DNA of 64,000 bases from Sulfolobaceae archaeon. GTDB lineage: Archaea; Thermoproteota; Thermoprotei_A; Sulfolobales; Sulfolobaceae. Each line of letters opens with the position of its first letter. The first letter of the stretch is position 1. The position numbers and the translations under genes were made by a program. The stretch spans positions 11,808 through 75,807 of the forward strand of contig JAPYVG010000006.1 in the NCBI GenBank assembly GCA_028277025.1, read 5' to 3'. Under the pieces are notes generated by a model. That model ran no database searches and had not been told where the DNA came from. It was given only the letters and a program-made list of their open reading frames with translations. Below, one piece after another: positions 62,256 through 64,000 of the stretch.

Positions 62256-63756
62256 TCTTTCTCACCTCCATAGTAAAAGAGGGGGAAGAGGCTGGAGGTG
62301 GAGAAACTGGTTTAGTACTTACTGATGTTGAGTATCTTAAGAAGTCTAATACACCGGCTGAAATAACTACTAGTAATCCCGGAATTCCCAATTCGGCCAA
62401 TAATGACTCTGCTATGTTAAAGGGTTGGAAGTAAGAGGGGTAGGCTATCATTCTTCTCAACATGCCAAAATAACCTATATAAGACATAAGATAACCTACA
62501 GCCATAAACGACGCTGTCCATAATATCATACCACCTCTAATCCACCTGGAAACATCAGCACTGAAGTTAAACCCTACAGCACTAGATCTCAGCATGTCAA
62601 GGAATACTGTAGAGAATCCCATGACAATTAAAGTCCAGATCATTAAGTGGAAATGCCCGACCACATAGTACGTGTTATGGAAGATAGGATTAATACTGTT
62701 CACTGGTAGTACTAGGGCTTGTGCTCCAGCAAGTATAAACCCTATTAAAGCTACTAGGGCTCCAAGCCCTACGGGATCTCTATAATTGTACTTTTGAGAC
62801 GTGAGTATTGTAAGTCCTAAGTTCATCACGGTAAGTCCAGAGCCTGAAGCTAATAGTAACGTACTCGCCGTGACCCAGAACCTTATGATTATCGGTAAAG
62901 GCCAGGTCTGTAAGTGGTGAACCCATACTGCCATTGTACCTATGGATAGTAAGTAAATGTTCCACCTAGCCCATTTCTCGCTATATAAGGGTCTACCTGC
63001 ATAGATTGGAATATAGTAATAAAGTGCACCGAATAGCGGGAACGGTACATAATAAACTACCGGGTGAGCGTAGAACCAGAATAATATTACCCAAAGCAGA
63101 GGGTCTACTGGGACATTAAAGAAGAAATGTAATGCGTACCACATATTAGCTGCTGTTAACGCTGGTAAAGTTAAGGCGATTACCATTGCGAAAGCTACTC
63201 CATAAGCAGCGAAAATGTTGAGCTTCTCGTCTCTAGGCTTAGTTAGATAGGCATCTATTATGAGGATGAAATACATGATAGTCTGGCATAAGGTAGCTAA
63301 TACCACGAAGAGGTATCCCATGCCCATAAGTAGTGGAGTACTGTAAACAGTGAAAGCCTTAAAAGCTGCCGTATCCTCAATTGCTTGAGGTGGGTATTCG
63401 TACCAACCCATATCTGGCCCTCCGATTAAGGCTAATGCTAGGAATATGTTTGCTAACCAGAACAAGATTGTCATTTGTTTTGTGTGGACTATTGAGAGCT
63501 TACTTTTGTACATGCTAAAGGCAATTATAGCCGCTGGGGCCATGTTCACAAATCCGAAAATTCCCGCCCAACCGTGAAGTGTGAGTAACGTATAGTAAAT
63601 AACTCCCACTTGTGGCGAGTTTAAGTCATATGTTAGGTAAGTCCTTAAATTCATTGCTGCTATTCCGGAAACTGCTAGCCAAAATACCGAACCTAAAATG
63701 TATAACCAAACTACTCCTAGAGTGTCTTTAGGATTTATAATTTGTTTAACGTTCAT
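62248..63756 (-). CDS. soxB: Heme-copper quinol oxidase subunit I (SoxB-like)
   Basis: A 502-residue type B heme-copper oxidase subunit I. LTLHGWAGIFGFVN holds the low-spin heme His. FYAHPVVYYVPFPLFG holds the His-Tyr crosslink (H-P-x-x-Y). WVHHLQTWPLP holds the two CuB His residues, and YYVVGHFHLMIWTLIVMG holds the high-spin and low-spin heme ligands. It reduces oxygen to water. The start directly abuts the stop of the soxA-like gene. About 12 helices, the standard number. The C-terminal tail is Pro/Ser-rich (KPVSPPPASSPS). Confidence 0.92.
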   Translation of the reverse strand: MNVKQIINPKDTLGVVWLYILGSVFWLAVSGIAAMNLRTYLTYDLNSPQVGVIYYTLLTLHGWAGIFGFVNMAPAAIIAFSMYKSKLSIVHTKQMTILFWLANIFLALALIGGPDMGWYEYPPQAIEDTAAFKAFTVYSTPLLMGMGYLFVVLATLCQTIMYFILIIDAYLTKPRDEKLNIFAAYGVAFAMVIALTLPALTAANMWYALHFFFNVPVDPLLWVILFWFYAHPVVYYVPFPLFGALYYYIPIYAGRPLYSEKWARWNIYLLSIGTMAVWVHHLQTWPLPIIIRFWVTASTLLLASGSGLTVMNLGLTILTSQKYNYRDPVGLGALVALIGFILAGAQALVLPVNSINPIFHNTYYVVGHFHLMIWTLIVMGFSTVFLDMLRSSAVGFNFSADVSRWIRGGMILWTASFMAVGYLMSYIGYFGMLRRMIAYPSYFQPFNIAESLLAELGIPGLLVVISAGVLDFLRYSTSVSTKPVSPPPASSPSFTMEVRKNG

Positions 63757-64000
63757 TCACACCACCTCCAGAGTCCCAGTCATATAAGAACTTGAATAAC
63801 CAACATATTCTGGTTCCCTCCACGTATAATTCCCGGGACTATTGGGTGCTACGAAGTAAATGTAGTCTGGAACTCCCGGGACTGAGTTAACATTAATAAC
63901 ACCGTTAGGTAGCCTTAAGAAAAAGCCCGCACTTATGTTCACTGAGTTCAGTATAATCGCTACCGGTTCGCTCGTGTTAGCTATAATTACGTTTGGTATG
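63757..64000 (-). CDS. soxA: Oxidase subunit II C-terminal part (SoxA-like), cut by the window edge
   Basis: The frame is open to the right edge and reads NVIIANTSEPVAIILNSVNI near the edge, then FFLRLPNGVINVNSVPGVPD and ends EPEYVGYSSSYMTGTLEV. It is the cupredoxin end of a subunit II. Where cytochrome c oxidases have the CuA ligands (C-A-E-x-C-G-x-x-H-x-x-M), this protein has R-E-P-E-Y-V-G-Y-x-x-x-Y-M, so CuA is missing, as expected for a quinol oxidase. The gene runs straight into soxB without a gap. Confidence 0.75.
   Translation of the reverse strand, partial: IPNVIIANTSEPVAIILNSVNISAGFFLRLPNGVINVNSVPGVPDYIYFVAPNSPGNYTWREPEYVGYSSSYMTGTLEVV

Noticed and set aside
1..64000. tRNA and rRNA genes
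   Set aside because: I looked for the T-arm GGTTCRANTCC and flanking acceptor stems and saw no convincing cloverleaf; none is claimed, though intron-containing archaeal tRNAs could be missed by eye.

Overview
The window comes from a thermoacidophilic archaeon of the order Sulfolobales, most likely a sulfur-metabolising genus such as Acidianus or Sulfurisphaera. The evidence is a low G+C composition, TATA-box promoters 25-30 bp upstream of leaderless genes, a SoxABCD-type quinol oxidase, a Bas-like archaeal type IV pilus operon, PaREP1 proteins, HypF, and an archaeal anaerobic-type cobalamin pathway. The species assignment is inference. I see no rRNA, no tRNA and no CRISPR array.

Layout. 1-8130: a molybdopterin oxidoreductase module of the PsrA/SreA/TtrA kind. 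The very long TAT-exported catalytic subunit, the four-cluster Fe-S subunit and a TorD-like chaperone lie on the minus strand; a TPR protein and a divergent NrfD-type membrane anchor flank them. 8230-12553: housekeeping and small genes (wHTH regulator, SMP-30 lactonase, LOG-like protein, glutamine amidotransferase-like protein, M48 peptidase). 12554-15063: an accessory patch with a decayed gene, a 147-bp MITE with its target duplication, structured repeat RNAs, and a duplicated DUF5678-like/retropepsin-like gene module. 15111-20107: asparaginase, unknown genes, an amino-acid permease and more repeats. 20108-22570: a KaiC-like ATPase coupled to cbiG and cbiE. 22571-27687: a gene graveyard (PIN and DUF4143-ATPase remnants), a second retropepsin module, two IS607-derived mini-elements, a secreted LamG-like protein and tandem PaREP1 genes. 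27688-31240: radical SAM protein and an ABC exporter. 31304-33733: a structured repeat RNA and a full-length IS607-family element with tnpA and tnpB. 33763-38573: cobalamin operon cbiX/C-H-D-T-L-F. 38997-45862: membrane-anchored wHTH regulator and a four-pilin/ATPase/platform operon. 45899-50002: CDF transporter, a vapBC locus whose toxin is split by an IS607 mini-element, HAD protein, UPF0237/UPF0210 pair. 50005-54968: methylisocitrate lyase, PrpD, malate dehydrogenase, CBS protein and citrate synthase, a plausible methylcitrate/TCA group. 55207-60197: small genes, permease and hypF. 60270-64000: terminal quinol oxidase cluster (small subunits, SoxC, SoxB, SoxA end).

How it works together. 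The redox genes suggest an organism able to respire sulfur-type acceptors through the molybdoenzyme/NrfD pair and oxygen through the Sox oxidase. HypF hints at a [NiFe] hydrogenase elsewhere. Eight of the nine known cobalamin-ring genes sit in two separate clusters.

The most notable observation is a set of short protein-free cassettes in three sequence families. Most carry a TATA box, begin near the predicted start with a hairpin, and end at a sharp common boundary after which flanking DNA is unrelated. One family is clearly the 3' end of the resident IS607 tnpB. The other two look like solo omega-RNA (TnpB guide RNA) genes or equivalents. The window holds about eight such cassettes but only one tnpB, and that TnpB lacks the usual RuvC-II glutamate. 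A second candidate system is the recurrent pairing of a DUF5678-like protein with a retropepsin-like protease, present in two loci, with one copy fused to a protease domain that has lost its DTG motif.
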